Shown: positions 9,874-18,550 of the stretch, piece by piece
How positions within the stretch are numbered: the first letter of the stretch is position 1
How the letters are laid out: each line of letters begins with the position of its first letter
NCBI GenBank assembly: GCA_900539455.1
Contig: UQCD01000003.1
Location: 72,529-136,528 of the forward strand
DNA: 64,000 nucleotides
DNA from: an uncultured Eubacteriales bacterium
GTDB taxonomy: Bacteria; Bacillota; Clostridia; Lachnospirales; Lachnospiraceae
Direction of reading: 5' to 3'
Made by a program: the position numbers and the translations under genes
The notes under the pieces: generated by a model
Database searches by the model: none
The model's input: only the letters and a program-made list of their open reading frames with translations
Told to the model about the DNA's origin: nothing

Positions 9874-11154
9874 CTATTTTGCCTGCTCTACAATGAAATC
9901 TACAGCCTTTTGAACTGCAATATCAAGCTTCATAGAATTCTTTTCCTTGTCGCTGATTAACTCTTTAATCTTTTCAACTTCCATCTGGTACATTGAAGCC
10001 ATCTTTTCTAATTCTTTATCAAGTTCTTCATCTGTAGCCTGAATATTTTCAGCCTTAACGATTGCTTCAAGAACCAATCTGCTTTCAATAGTCTTAAGAG
10101 CCTGTGGTCTCATCTGCTCTTCAAGCTTTTCAGGTGTCATACCTGTAAACTGCATATACTGTTCCATTGAAAGACCCTGAGATGTAATTCTTCTAGCAAA
10201 ATTATCAGCCATTGTCTTAACCTGTAAATCTACCATTGGAGCTGGGATTTCCATTTTTGCATTAGAAACAACTGCTTCTACAACAGCTTCTTCAAATGCT
10301 TCCTTAGCTTCTTCTTCCTTCTTTTCTACAAGCTTCTTCTTTAAATCTTCCTTGTATTCAGCTAATGTATCAAAATCTGAAACATCCTGAGCGAAGTCAT
10401 CATCAAGCTCTGGTAATTCCTTAGCCTTGATTTCCTTAATAGCTACCTTAAACATAGCTGGCTTGCCCTGTAATTCTTCTGCCTGATACTGTTCTGGGAA
10501 TGTAACATTAACTTCTACTTCTTCGCCAACATTCTTACCAACAAGCTGATCTTCAAATGTATCAATAAATGAATGAGAACCAATAGTAAGAGGATAATCT
10601 GTACCCTTACCACCTTCAAATGCAACGCCATCTACGAAGCCTTCAAAGTCAATAGTAACCATATCGCCGTTTTCTACAGCTCTACCTTCTACTGGTACCA
10701 TTCTAGACTGTTTATCTCTTTCTTCTTCTAAAGCCTTGTCAACTTCTTCATCTGTTACTTCAACAGCTTTTCTTTCTACCTGAACACCCTTGTATTCGCC
10801 AAGCTCAACTTCAGGCTTTGTAGCAACCTCTGCTGTGAAGATAAATGGCTTACCACTTTCAATCTGAACAACATCGATTGATGGCTGTGAAACAATATCT
10901 AATTCACAGTTTTCAATTTCATTTGCATACGCTTCTGGAATAATGATGTTTGCTGCATCTTCATAGAAAATGCCTGTTCCATACATCTTTTCAATCATCT
11001 TACGAGGTACTTTACCCTTTCTGAAGCCTGGAACACTCATTTTTCCCTTGTTCTTCTGATATGCCTTTTCAATCGCCTTTTCAAATTCCTCTGCTGGAAC
11101 TTCGATTGTAAGCTTTGCCATATTCTTTTCTAATGTTTCTACTTGTAAACTCAT
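9874..11154 (-). CDS. tig: Trigger factor
   Basis: Trigger factor is the ribosome-bound chaperone and peptidyl-prolyl isomerase. The ribosome-binding signature GFRKGKVPRKMIE lies near residues 44-56, the FKBP-like domain (VTIDFEGFVDGVAFEGG onward) at about 160-245, and the helical C-terminal chaperone domain beyond. Its 426 residues fit the family. The ribosome site AAGGAGGAAT precedes ATG. It is first in the tig-clpP-clpX-engB unit and has a clear promoter at 11196-11224. Confidence 0.97.
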   Translation of the reverse strand: MSLQVETLEKNMAKLTIEVPAEEFEKAIEKAYQKNKGKMSVPGFRKGKVPRKMIEKMYGTGIFYEDAANIIIPEAYANEIENCELDIVSQPSIDVVQIESGKPFIFTAEVATKPEVELGEYKGVQVERKAVEVTDEEVDKALEEERDKQSRMVPVEGRAVENGDMVTIDFEGFVDGVAFEGGKGTDYPLTIGSHSFIDTFEDQLVGKNVGEEVEVNVTFPEQYQAEELQGKPAMFKVAIKEIKAKELPELDDDFAQDVSDFDTLAEYKEDLKKKLVEKKEEEAKEAFEEAVVEAVVSNAKMEIPAPMVDLQVKTMADNFARRITSQGLSMEQYMQFTGMTPEKLEEQMRPQALKTIESRLVLEAIVKAENIQATDEELDKELEKMASMYQMEVEKIKELISDKEKNSMKLDIAVQKAVDFIVEQAK

Positions 11155-11195
11155 TTTAGCTTATTCCTCCTTAATTTTGACCATAGCATCAAAGA

Positions 11196-11224
11196 ATTAT
11201 ATCATATTAAATTTGTATTGTCAT
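11196..11224 (-). promoter_or_regulatory. Sigma-A type promoter of the tig operon
   Basis: On the minus strand ATGACA (11224-11219), a 17-bp spacer and TATAAT (11201-11196). It lies about 40 bp before the tig start and after the stop of the lipoprotein gene. Confidence 0.8.
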
Positions 11225-11245
11225 CAGATTTTATATATTTTTTAT

Positions 11246-12157
11246 TTACTGTACCTTTTCTTCAACCGTTTCAAGCACCCTGCTAGTTCCGTCATTAAAA
11301 TTCACTATTAATTTTGAAACCTTATACTTATTATTGTTTTTTGTAACATAGGAAATATCTGTGTGGGTGGATACAATATACTTTGAAGTAGATCCTTTAA
11401 GCTTTACAGTTTTTCCTGACAGAAGCTCAATACTATAATAACCTAACTCCTGATAGGCTGTTGTAGCATTACCTGAGCTGGTAACTATCTGTCTTTTGGC
11501 AGTAGTCTGATTTGTGTTTTTGGTAGTAGTCTGATTTGTGTTTTTGGTAGTTGGCTGATTTGTGTTTTTGGTAGTTGGCTGTGGCTTATTATCTGACTGA
11601 TTACCACTATTTGGCTTACTTGTAGTATCTTGGCTGCCATTTCCATTTGGTGTATTGGTGTTGCTTTGGCTATCATTTCTGTCTGGTGTGTTGGTGTTGT
11701 TTTGACTACCATTTCCATTTGGTACATTTTCATTACCATTAGCTGTAGTTTCCTGACTATTGTCCTTTGGTGTGCCATTATTTTCACCACTATTTTCCTT
11801 TGTAATAATAGTAACAACTATGTCCTTTGTATATTCCTTACCCTCATACTTAATGGTATATGTAGCCTTGTAGTCACCCGGTGTAAATATATCCACTAAT
11901 GATGAGTCTACCCATGTTTCCATATCCTTGTTTTCGTCAATATTGCCAACCTCTATGCCTGATAAAAAATCAATTTCTTCTCCTACATAGGATTTAATAT
12001 TGGATAAGACAATCTCCGGCTCTGTGCCGTCAAAATTGATTTTTCCGTCAACTGTGCCTATTTCATTACCATATTGAGTATCTTCTTTGCCACATCCTGC
12101 AAGAACAAGTGCGGCAACAGACAAAACAGCAAAACTTTTCTTTATTAGCCTTTTCAT
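11246..12157 (-). CDS. Lipoprotein with Asn/Gly/Ser and Thr/Lys/Asn repeats
   Basis: The protein has a lipoprotein signal (LVLAGC, cysteine near residue 22), a globular region with an immunoglobulin-like or Big-type feel (about 35-105, DFLSGIEVG and YKATYTIKYEGKEY), a low-complexity stretch of PNGNGSQ-like and TTKNTNQ-like repeats (about 110-225), and a short C-terminal domain. The repeat stretch looks like a cell-wall-spanning linker. I chose the ATG at 12157, 3 codons inside the longest frame, because it is just downstream of the DJ-1 gene stop and starts MKRLIKK. No enzymatic motif is seen. Confidence 0.8.
   Translation of the reverse strand: MKRLIKKSFAVLSVAALVLAGCGKEDTQYGNEIGTVDGKINFDGTEPEIVLSNIKSYVGEEIDFLSGIEVGNIDENKDMETWVDSSLVDIFTPGDYKATYTIKYEGKEYTKDIVVTIITKENSGENNGTPKDNSQETTANGNENVPNGNGSQNNTNTPDRNDSQSNTNTPNGNGSQDTTSKPNSGNQSDNKPQPTTKNTNQPTTKNTNQTTTKNTNQTTAKRQIVTSSGNATTAYQELGYYSIELLSGKTVKLKGSTSKYIVSTHTDISYVTKNNNKYKVSKLIVNFNDGTSRVLETVEEKVQ
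11493..11588. repeat. Four 24-bp tandem repeats inside the lipoprotein gene
   Basis: The unit around GTTTTTGGTAGTAGTCTG is repeated four times with few changes and encodes TTKNTNQ(T/P). Such arrays expand and contract by slippage, so length may differ among strains. A looser PNGNGSQ-coding array follows at about 11630-11735. Confidence 0.85.
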
Positions 12158-12159
12158 AA

Positions 12160-12711
12160 TTAACAAATAAATTGAACCTTTCTTTTCATTTCCTCAGCAG
12201 CTTCTTTACTGGTAAATATTTCAAGCAATCTAAAGCCTAGCTCTAAGGAGGTACCTAGTCCTCTGCTGGTAGTAACATTTCCGTCAGTAACCACTCTGTC
12301 ACTTACATATATTGCACCCTCTAATTTTTCCTCAAAGCCGGGATAACAGGTTGCCTTTTTTCCCTTTAAAATTCCAAGTTCGCCGTAAATGCTAGGTGCA
12401 GCACATACAGCAGCTAAAAGCTTATCTTTATTATTAAAATCAATAATATTATCACAAAGCAGCTTATTTGCTTTAAGATTTGGAGTTCCCGGTATTCCTC
12501 CCGGCAAAAATATCATATCAGCTTCATCAAAATTTACTTCTTCAATAAGTTTGTCAGTTACAATATGAATATTATGAGAACTGATTATTTCCTTTCTACC
12601 CATAACAGAAACCAGCTCTACATCAATTTTTCCTCTTTTTAAAATATCAACAACTGATAATGCTTCTACCTCCTCACTACCATCTGCTAAAAAGCAATAT
12701 ACTTTGCTCAT
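12160..12711 (-). CDS. DJ-1/PfpI family protein
   Basis: This 183-residue protein fits the DJ-1/YajL group. The nucleophile C103 lies in the elbow LAAVCAAPSIYG, the conserved glutamate pair near residues 14-15 lies in DGSEEVEA, and the FLPGGIPGT segment is present. Members act as glyoxalase III-type or deglycase-like enzymes or as redox chaperones; the precise activity is debated. It overlaps the signal for the lipoprotein gene, and the acetyltransferase gene lies 25 bp upstream, so these three may form an operon. Confidence 0.9.
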   Translation of the reverse strand: MSKVYCFLADGSEEVEALSVVDILKRGKIDVELVSVMGRKEIISSHNIHIVTDKLIEEVNFDEADMIFLPGGIPGTPNLKANKLLCDNIIDFNNKDKLLAAVCAAPSIYGELGILKGKKATCYPGFEEKLEGAIYVSDRVVTDGNVTTSRGLGTSLELGFRLLEIFTSKEAAEEMKRKVQFIC

Positions 12712-12736
12712 TTTATTTCCTCCTAATATATAAATT

Positions 12737-13153
12737 TTATAGTTCTTTTGTCATCCATATATGTGGATACCCTTCTTCATCATCTATTTCTCCAACTCTT
12801 ATATATCCTTGTTTTTCATAAAAGCCTGCTGCTCTTACCTGTGCGTGGAGGCTTACTAAACCTCCACCTATTTTTCTTATGTATTCTTCCCCTTCTCTTA
12901 AAACCTCTGCTCCTAAGCCTTTTCCTCTATACTCCTTAATTACAGCTATTCGCCCTACAGCATAGGTTTTTCGTTGTTCATTAAACAACACCCTACAGGT
13001 GGCTACAGGTAATCCATTAATATATCCAACAATATGTGTGGAGGTTAAATCCAAGTCATCAAACTCATACTTAAATCCCTGCTCCACTACAAAAACTTCT
13101 TCTCTAATACTTTTCGCAGCCTCTGGTAATGAATGGTATACTTTAAATTCCAT
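12737..13153 (-). CDS. GNAT family N-acetyltransferase
   Basis: The 138-residue protein has the acetyl-CoA pyrophosphate-binding motif YRGKGLGAEV (motif A) near residues 74-83 and the ending GFYEKQGYIRVGE (motif B) that defines small GNAT enzymes of the ElaA/YjcF type. The substrate cannot be read from sequence. It is the first gene of a likely operon with the DJ-1 protein. Confidence 0.9.
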   Translation of the reverse strand: MEFKVYHSLPEAAKSIREEVFVVEQGFKYEFDDLDLTSTHIVGYINGLPVATCRVLFNEQRKTYAVGRIAVIKEYRGKGLGAEVLREGEEYIRKIGGGLVSLHAQVRAAGFYEKQGYIRVGEIDDEEGYPHIWMTKEL

Positions 13154-13347
13154 AAAACTCTCCAGTTTATATAATACAATTTAATTATAATCATCTACAC
13201 ATATAGCTTATACCTTTTGCCTTATTTCTAAAATCCCATAGTATCTAGGATTAAATAAAAATAATTTACAGTATAAGCCCATTTTTGCATATGTTTTAAT
13301 TGTACCATATTTATATGCTTTTTCAACTTTTTATGTTTAAAAAGTCC

Positions 13348-13376
13348 TTGACGATAAATAAAATAAATGATAAACT
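13348..13376 (+). promoter_or_regulatory. Promoter of tRNA-Leu
   Basis: TTGACG (13348-13353), exactly 17 bp, TAAACT (13371-13376), placed about 20 bp before the mature tRNA. Confidence 0.85.
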
Positions 13377-13395
13377 ATACACCGTTCAGATGAAC

Positions 13396-13475
13396 GCGGG
13401 TGTGGCGGAACTGGCAGACGCGCTAGACTTAGGATCTAGTGGGAGACCGTGCAGGTTCGATTCCTGTCACCCGCA
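13396..13475 (+). tRNA. tRNA-Leu (anticodon UAG)
   Basis: Acceptor GCGGGTG (13396-13402) pairs with CACCCGC (13468-13474), discriminator A at 13475. The anticodon stem CTAGA/TCTAG encloses CTTAGGA, giving anticodon TAG. The T arm GCAGGTTCGATTCCTGT and a class II variable arm are present. The CCA end is not encoded. Confidence 0.95.
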
Positions 13476-13478
13476 TAT

Positions 13479-13511
13479 AAAAAGATGTCATTTATATGAC
13501 ATCTTTTTTTG
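13479..13511 (+). terminator. Terminator of tRNA-Leu
   Basis: AAAGATGTCA and TGACATCTTT form a 10-bp stem with a 6-base loop, followed by further T. It begins four bases after the tRNA. Confidence 0.9.
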
Positions 13512-13618
13512 TTTTAGCATGCAAATTATTACATAGAATAGGATATTTATTATGAGCTTAGTAAATGGTATTCATCATGTTTCCTAAAAATGCAGCAGCG
13601 ACGCTGAATATAAAATTC

Positions 13619-14545
13619 CTAATTCAAGAAATTTTCTATAATAACACCTTCTGCTTCCTCCTCTGTAAGTCCCAGAGTACGAAGCTTTAAAAGCTGTTCA
13701 TCATTTATTCTGCCGATGGCTGCCTCATGTATAATAGCTGCATCAATATTTCTTGCTCTGATTTCTGGAATAGAGCCTACCTCTGCCTCATCCATAATAA
13801 TAGAATCACATTGAATATGTGCCTGACATTTATTATTTCCAACTGCATTTGGGTGGAAGGTCTGTACTGAATGCCCTTTGCCTACTGACCTAGAAACAAT
13901 CTGTGCAGAGCTGTTTTCTCCATTAAGCCTTACCTCAATGTTTGACTCTGCCTTATCCTCTCCTTCTGTCATAAGACGCTCTGTCACATACAGCTTTGCA
14001 TTTTTTTCAAGTTCCACAACCGTTTCTCTTATGGTAGAATTTACACCCTTTATCTGAGCTGTATCTAATGTAAATACTGAATTTTCACCTACAAAAATAT
14101 TTGTAACCGGATTTAAAACTCTTCCACCTGTGCCTTCTCCTTCACCATAATGCTTCTCCTCATAACGGACATTTGCATTTTTACCAACATGGAAGGTGTG
14201 GACTCCGTCATGTCTGCTTTCATTACAGCCACTATTATGAATACCACAGCCAGCTATTATTTTAACATCTGCACCGTCCTCAATATAAAAATCATTGTAT
14301 ACCAAATCCTTCATACCTGAAACACTAACTACAACAGGTATATAAACAGCCTCTCCCTTTGTATTTCCGTCTATGTAAATATCTATGCCCGGATTATCTG
14401 TCTTTTTCTTAATTTTAACATGCTCGCTATCTCCGTGACAAATTGATGTACCATTTTCACGAAGATTAAAAGCACCCTTCATACTAAAATTATGGTTATT
14501 AATAATATTTAATACTTCTTCTGTAACATTATCAAGCTTTACCAT
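13619..14545 (-). CDS. sufB: SufB/SufD-family Fe-S cluster scaffold protein
   Basis: This protein (308 residues from the chosen start) is the single SufB/D-type subunit here, about two-thirds the length of E. coli SufB. It shows the right-handed beta-helix character of the family and the conserved C-terminal HEAAIGRINDEQLLKL. I chose the ATG at 14545, overlapping the sufC stop codon by one base, with GGAGGTAAGGG upstream, in place of a longer frame running into sufC. It presumably binds SufC and assembles Fe-S clusters. No cysteine desulfurase or SufU lies beside it, matching the two-gene minimal SufBC-type systems known in Clostridia and archaea. Confidence 0.9.
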   Translation of the reverse strand: MVKLDNVTEEVLNIINNHNFSMKGAFNLRENGTSICHGDSEHVKIKKKTDNPGIDIYIDGNTKGEAVYIPVVVSVSGMKDLVYNDFYIEDGADVKIIAGCGIHNSGCNESRHDGVHTFHVGKNANVRYEEKHYGEGEGTGGRVLNPVTNIFVGENSVFTLDTAQIKGVNSTIRETVVELEKNAKLYVTERLMTEGEDKAESNIEVRLNGENSSAQIVSRSVGKGHSVQTFHPNAVGNNKCQAHIQCDSIIMDEAEVGSIPEIRARNIDAAIIHEAAIGRINDEQLLKLRTLGLTEEEAEGVIIENFLN

Positions 14546-15288
14546 TATTCCCTTACCTCCAATCTTTCTACACATTTGTGACATTTTTGGATTCCCATAA
14601 GATAAGGCAGCACCTGCTCCTTGTGGCCAATTTTCTTTATTTGTCCTTCATCAATAATCATAATTCTATCTGCCATATTAATAATTTTTTCCTGATGAGA
14701 GATTACAATAAGGCTCTGCTTTTTCTCCTTGTGAATTTCTTCAAATTTTTGAATAAGCATAGAAAAGCTCCACAAATCAATACCTGCCTCTGGCTCATCA
14801 AAAATACAAAGTGAATGTTCCTTTGCAAGCACTGACGCTATCTCAATTCTTTTCATTTCTCCACCTGAAAGAGTTCCATCTATCTGCCTATTAATATAAT
14901 CTTTTGCACATAAGCCTACTGCTGTAAGTAAATCACAGGCTTCTTTATCTGTGAGCTGTTCCCTTGCTGCCAATTTAAGTAATCTTAAAACTGTCATTCC
15001 TTTAAATCTTGGAGGCTGCTGGAAGGCATAGCCTATACCTGCATTTGCTCTATGATTTATATCAAAGGCTGTTATATCTTGTCCATCCAATATAATCTTT
15101 CCATTATCCGGAATCATAATTCCCATTAAGGTCTTTGCGAGAGTTGATTTTCCTCCTCCGTTTGGACCTGTAATAACCAACATTTCTCCGTCAGCTACCT
15201 GAAATGATATATTATTAAGAAGGCATTTTCTACCTCCATCATCATTTACATAAAGTGTTAAGTTCTCTGCTTTAAGCAATTCCTTCAC
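14545..15288 (-). CDS. sufC: Fe-S cluster assembly ATPase SufC
   Basis: SufC is the soluble ABC ATPase that drives SufB during cluster assembly. The 247-residue protein has Walker A GPNGGGKST at 41-49, Q-loop YAFQQPPRFKG, signature LSGGEMKRIEI and Walker B LCIFDEPEAGID, the last with the SufC-typical EPEAGID in place of EPTNHLD or EPTSGLD. It is translationally coupled to the SufB-like gene. Confidence 0.93.
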   Translation of the reverse strand: MKELLKAENLTLYVNDDGGRKCLLNNISFQVADGEMLVITGPNGGGKSTLAKTLMGIMIPDNGKIILDGQDITAFDINHRANAGIGYAFQQPPRFKGMTVLRLLKLAAREQLTDKEACDLLTAVGLCAKDYINRQIDGTLSGGEMKRIEIASVLAKEHSLCIFDEPEAGIDLWSFSMLIQKFEEIHKEKKQSLIVISHQEKIINMADRIMIIDEGQIKKIGHKEQVLPYLMGIQKCHKCVERLEVRE

Positions 15289-15334
15289 CTCGTTTTTTGT
15301 TCATATGTTTACTGTAAGTTTTTTACCATTGCCA

Positions 15335-15343
15335 ATTATACCA
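15335..15343 (-). promoter_or_regulatory. Extended -10 promoter of sufC-sufB
   Basis: On the minus strand TGGTATAAT gives an extended -10 element about 50 bp before sufC. No strong -35 is seen at 17 bp. No Rrf2/IscR-type operator could be identified by eye. Confidence 0.5.
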
Positions 15344-15360
15344 TAGGTTTTTATTTTTAA

Positions 15361-15423
15361 ATAGTCAAAAAGTCCTGATACATTAAATCCAGCCTTTATT
15401 GATTGGTAAATTTAATATATCAG
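15361..15423 (-). terminator. Terminator downstream of the iron alcohol dehydrogenase
   Basis: CTGATACATTAAAT (15375-15388) pairs with ATTTAATATATCAG (15410-15423) with one mismatch. On the minus strand it is followed by GGACTTTTTGAC. It would end the long minus-strand catabolic unit. Confidence 0.65.
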
Positions 15424-15487
15424 AACCTTTGATAGAAGTATTTTTTATATGTATTTAGTGTATGTCGCAGGTTATTTTGTTATTTTA

Positions 15488-16639
15488 CTACCACAGCTTT
15501 GCATATATATCAAGTATTGCCTTTTTGTCTACTTCCTTGATTGTATTAGCTGGGCTTCCACTTGCCAAAGCATCCTCTGCCATTTTGTTCATTGCGTCAA
15601 AGAATTTCTGTTTATCAATTCCATACTCTGCTAATGTAGGTATCTGACACTTTCTGCAAATCTCCTCTAAGGCATATATAAATGACTGTGCCGCCTGATT
15701 ATCTGTGGTCTCATTGGTAGCACTATCTATTGCTCTGGCTATCGCAGCAAATCTGTCATAGCAGCCATCAAGAGCATAGGATAAACATTCCTTAATAAGC
15801 ATTGCATTTGAAATGCCATGAGGCACATGGAACATTGCACCAATAGGTCTGCTCATACCGTGGACTAAGGTAACTGATGAATTATTTATGCACACACCAG
15901 CCTCGTAAGCAGCTATAGACATTTCCTCTCTTGCCTTCATATTATTGCCATCATTGTATGCAATAGGAAGATATTTGAATATTCTTTTAATTGCTGATAA
16001 CGCATAAGTATCAGTAAGTGTATTTGCTTTTCTTGAGGTAAAAGCCTCTACTGCATGGGTAAGCGCATCCATTCCGGTTGCTGCTGTTACTGAAGGTGGC
16101 GCAGTCTTAGAAAAAGCCGGGTCTACAATAGCGACATCTGGTAATAAATCATCGCCCTTTAAAAGATACTTTGTGTCTGTGCTGCTGTCAGTTACGCATA
16201 GAAATTTTGTAGCCTCTGAGCCTGTACCTGCTGTTGTTGGAATTAATACTAATGGAGGAAAATTACCAGCTATTTCCCTGCCTGCATATTCTACAATATT
16301 GCCATTTAAGGCAGCCATTGCCTGAATTGCCTTAGCACTGTCCAAGGGACTTCCACCACCTATACCAATACAAAAATCGCAATTATTTTCCTTATAAAGT
16401 CTTACACCTTCATTAATCATTGTATCTGTAGGCTCTCCTAATATTTCATTATATAGATAATATTCTATTGAAGCCTCATTTAAAATATCTGTAAGCTGTT
16501 TTACAATACCAGCCTTTGTAACATGCTTTCCACTTACTATAAAGGCTTTCTTACCCTGCTTACAAATAAGCTCCTTACTTGCATTGAAAGCTCCCTCGCC
16601 CATCATTGTTCTTTTTGGTGATGTAAACAAATTTGCCAT
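15488..16639 (-). CDS. Iron-containing alcohol dehydrogenase
   Basis: The 383-residue protein belongs to the group III iron-dependent alcohol dehydrogenases. It has the nucleotide-binding GIGGGSPLDSAKAI near residues 93-106, TTAGTGSEAT, and the histidine metal-binding signature LVHGMSRPIGAMFHVPHG. Family members reduce aldehydes such as butyraldehyde or semialdehydes with NADH. It lies 85 bp downstream of the flavoprotein gene at the end of the catabolic unit. Reduction of a semialdehyde made by the aminotransferase is possible, but this is inference. Confidence 0.93.
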   Translation of the reverse strand: MANLFTSPKRTMMGEGAFNASKELICKQGKKAFIVSGKHVTKAGIVKQLTDILNEASIEYYLYNEILGEPTDTMINEGVRLYKENNCDFCIGIGGGSPLDSAKAIQAMAALNGNIVEYAGREIAGNFPPLVLIPTTAGTGSEATKFLCVTDSSTDTKYLLKGDDLLPDVAIVDPAFSKTAPPSVTAATGMDALTHAVEAFTSRKANTLTDTYALSAIKRIFKYLPIAYNDGNNMKAREEMSIAAYEAGVCINNSSVTLVHGMSRPIGAMFHVPHGISNAMLIKECLSYALDGCYDRFAAIARAIDSATNETTDNQAAQSFIYALEEICRKCQIPTLAEYGIDKQKFFDAMNKMAEDALASGSPANTIKEVDKKAILDIYAKLW

Positions 16640-16724
16640 AACTTTTTCCTCCTATATTCCTTCCTGTTTTTCCCTCAAACCTTATCTAATCTTTAGAATT
16701 TTTTGTCTGAGTTCCATCTGTTTT

Positions 16725-17180
16725 TTAATTTCTTCCTTTTCCTGTAATACTAACAGGTGTAATTTTATATACACCAACCTTCTCAGTATTTGAGGCATAT
16801 TTTTTTCCACTTTCTAAAAAGTCCTTAGAATACTTATTTATAAGGTGCATAAGAATTGGGAATTTGTCCTCCTTTATCTCACTTACAGTTCCGAAAACTA
16901 TTACACTTTCATAATCCATAGAAAAGCTTTGTGAAAGCACCTCTGACTTTCCTACAACTGTAAAGGATACCTTGTCACAGTATTTCATATTTTCGTACTT
17001 GTGACCTACCTCCTTTGCACAATGAAAATAAATGCAACCATCCTCATAAGCATAATTAAGGGGCACACCATAAGGATAACCGTCCTTACCTATGGTAGAA
17101 AGTACACCATAGGTACCTTCCTTTAAAACCTTATCAATTCTCATCTGTGAAATAATTCTGTCTTTTCTTCTAATCTCCAT
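16725..17180 (-). CDS. Pyridoxamine 5'-phosphate oxidase-like flavoprotein (NimA-like)
   Basis: The protein has the FMN-binding split-barrel pattern: YGVLSTIGKDGYPYGVPLNY near residues 23-42 and IYFHCAKEVGHKYEN near 49-63. This is the layout of the NimA-like branch of pyridoxamine-phosphate oxidase-fold proteins. The start at 17180 (151 residues) has AAAGGAG nearby; a longer frame exists but lacks a ribosome site. Activity is unknown; nitroimidazole resistance should not be assumed. It may belong to the transcript of the M20 hydrolase 92 bp upstream. Confidence 0.85.
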   Translation of the reverse strand: MEIRRKDRIISQMRIDKVLKEGTYGVLSTIGKDGYPYGVPLNYAYEDGCIYFHCAKEVGHKYENMKYCDKVSFTVVGKSEVLSQSFSMDYESVIVFGTVSEIKEDKFPILMHLINKYSKDFLESGKKYASNTEKVGVYKITPVSITGKGRN

Positions 17181-17272
17181 AGCTACTCCTTTCCTATTTT
17201 TATAGCTTTTGCCAATACACTTACTTATAAGCAAGGCTGCTTTATAAGTATAGTCTAGTCAAATCTATTTAA

Positions 17273-18538
17273 CTAGAATTCCTTATCAGCCTTCAAAACC
17301 GCATTCAACATTACCGTTGCCGCACTTGTACAATGCTCTGGTTTTGCATATTCCTCCTCACAATGAGAAAGTCCTGCCTTTGTCTGAACAAATATCATTG
17401 TGGTTGGAAGCATATAGGCCACAAACTGTGCATCGTGGCCAGCTCCAGAATGGATATATTCGTAAGATACACCTGTTTCCCTTGCTGCTTCCTCTACATA
17501 TGAAACCAGCTTTTTATCCCAATAAACAGTATCTCTGTTCCACTGCAGCTTTGTCTTACAGGTGCAGCCTGCCCATTCCTTTTCCTCTAAGTCTTTAATA
17601 ATCTTTTCAACCTCTTTTAGCTTTGATTCATCTACATATCTTGCATCAATAGAAAAATCTACATAATCAGGCACGCAGGTATGAACATTTGGATGGCATA
17701 CAATTTCGCCAGTTGTATATACAAGACCTTCTATTCCCAGCTTGTCAATTTCCTCATGTAAATAGCAAATAGCCTTTGAGGCTGCAAACAGTGCATCCTT
17801 TCTTTTTGCCATAGGAAATGTTCCTGCGTGGGTAGTCTGTCCATAAAAGCTTATTCTGTAATTAAACATACCTAAAACACAATCAACAACTCCTATATCC
17901 TTTCCGTCCTCCTCAAGAATTGGTCCCTGCTCAATATGAGTTTCAAACATACAGCAGGCATTTTGCCTTGTAACTCTGTTTTCAATTTTACCTTTAAATC
18001 CAGATTTTTCAAGAGCCTCGCCGAATGTAGTTTTATTATCTAACACGCTTTTAGAATTAAGCATATCCTCCTTTTTAAAGTTTACTCGTATATCCTCTGG
18101 AAGATAATCGTAGCACAAAACTCCTGAACTCATCATAGCAGGTGCATATAAAGAGCCTTCCTCATTAGTCCATATCATTGCCGTAAGAGAGTGCTTATGT
18201 TCTATTCCTTCCTTTTCAATAGTTTCAAGCACCTCCATTGCCGATATAACACCTAAAATTCCGTCATAATTGCCACCGTTTTTTACTGAATCAGCATGAG
18301 AGCCCATCATAATACTTTTTGCGTTTTCATCAGTTCCCGGAAGAGTTGCATATACATTTGCCATATCATCTATGCTTATAACAGCTCCTATAGCTGTCAT
18401 TCTCTTTATAAATTCATTTCTCGCCATAATAGCCTCTTTAGAAAGAGAATATCTTGTAATACCACCATTACCTGTTGCCCCAAATCTTGAAAAGGTTTCT
18501 ATTTTATCCTTCATTCTTTCTAAACTGCATGAATACAT
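17273..18538 (-). CDS. M20 family amidase, hydantoinase/carbamoylase type
   Basis: The 421-residue zinc amidase matches the N-carbamoyl-L-amino-acid hydrolase, allantoate amidohydrolase and beta-ureidopropionase group. Metal and substrate motifs visible are MGSHADSVKNGGNYDGILG, TNEEGSLYAPAM, ETHIEQGP, QTTHAGTFPM and HSGAGHDAQ. Such enzymes release NH3 and CO2 from carbamoyl or ureido compounds. It starts 12 bp after the amidohydrolase gene with AAGGAGATGAGC before the ATG, so the two are surely co-transcribed. The exact substrate is not readable. Confidence 0.92.
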   Translation of the reverse strand: MYSCSLERMKDKIETFSRFGATGNGGITRYSLSKEAIMARNEFIKRMTAIGAVISIDDMANVYATLPGTDENAKSIMMGSHADSVKNGGNYDGILGVISAMEVLETIEKEGIEHKHSLTAMIWTNEEGSLYAPAMMSSGVLCYDYLPEDIRVNFKKEDMLNSKSVLDNKTTFGEALEKSGFKGKIENRVTRQNACCMFETHIEQGPILEEDGKDIGVVDCVLGMFNYRISFYGQTTHAGTFPMAKRKDALFAASKAICYLHEEIDKLGIEGLVYTTGEIVCHPNVHTCVPDYVDFSIDARYVDESKLKEVEKIIKDLEEKEWAGCTCKTKLQWNRDTVYWDKKLVSYVEEAARETGVSYEYIHSGAGHDAQFVAYMLPTTMIFVQTKAGLSHCEEEYAKPEHCTSAATVMLNAVLKADKEF

Positions 18539-18550
18539 ACGCTCATCTCC

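Noticed and set aside
11485..11735. Repeat array in the lipoprotein gene as CRISPR
   Set aside because: Units are contiguous in-frame coding repeats without spacers; no cas genes are present.
16725..17180. NimA-like protein as nitroimidazole resistance gene
   Set aside because: The fold is shared by many unrelated flavoproteins and the gene sits in a catabolic run, so resistance is not supported.
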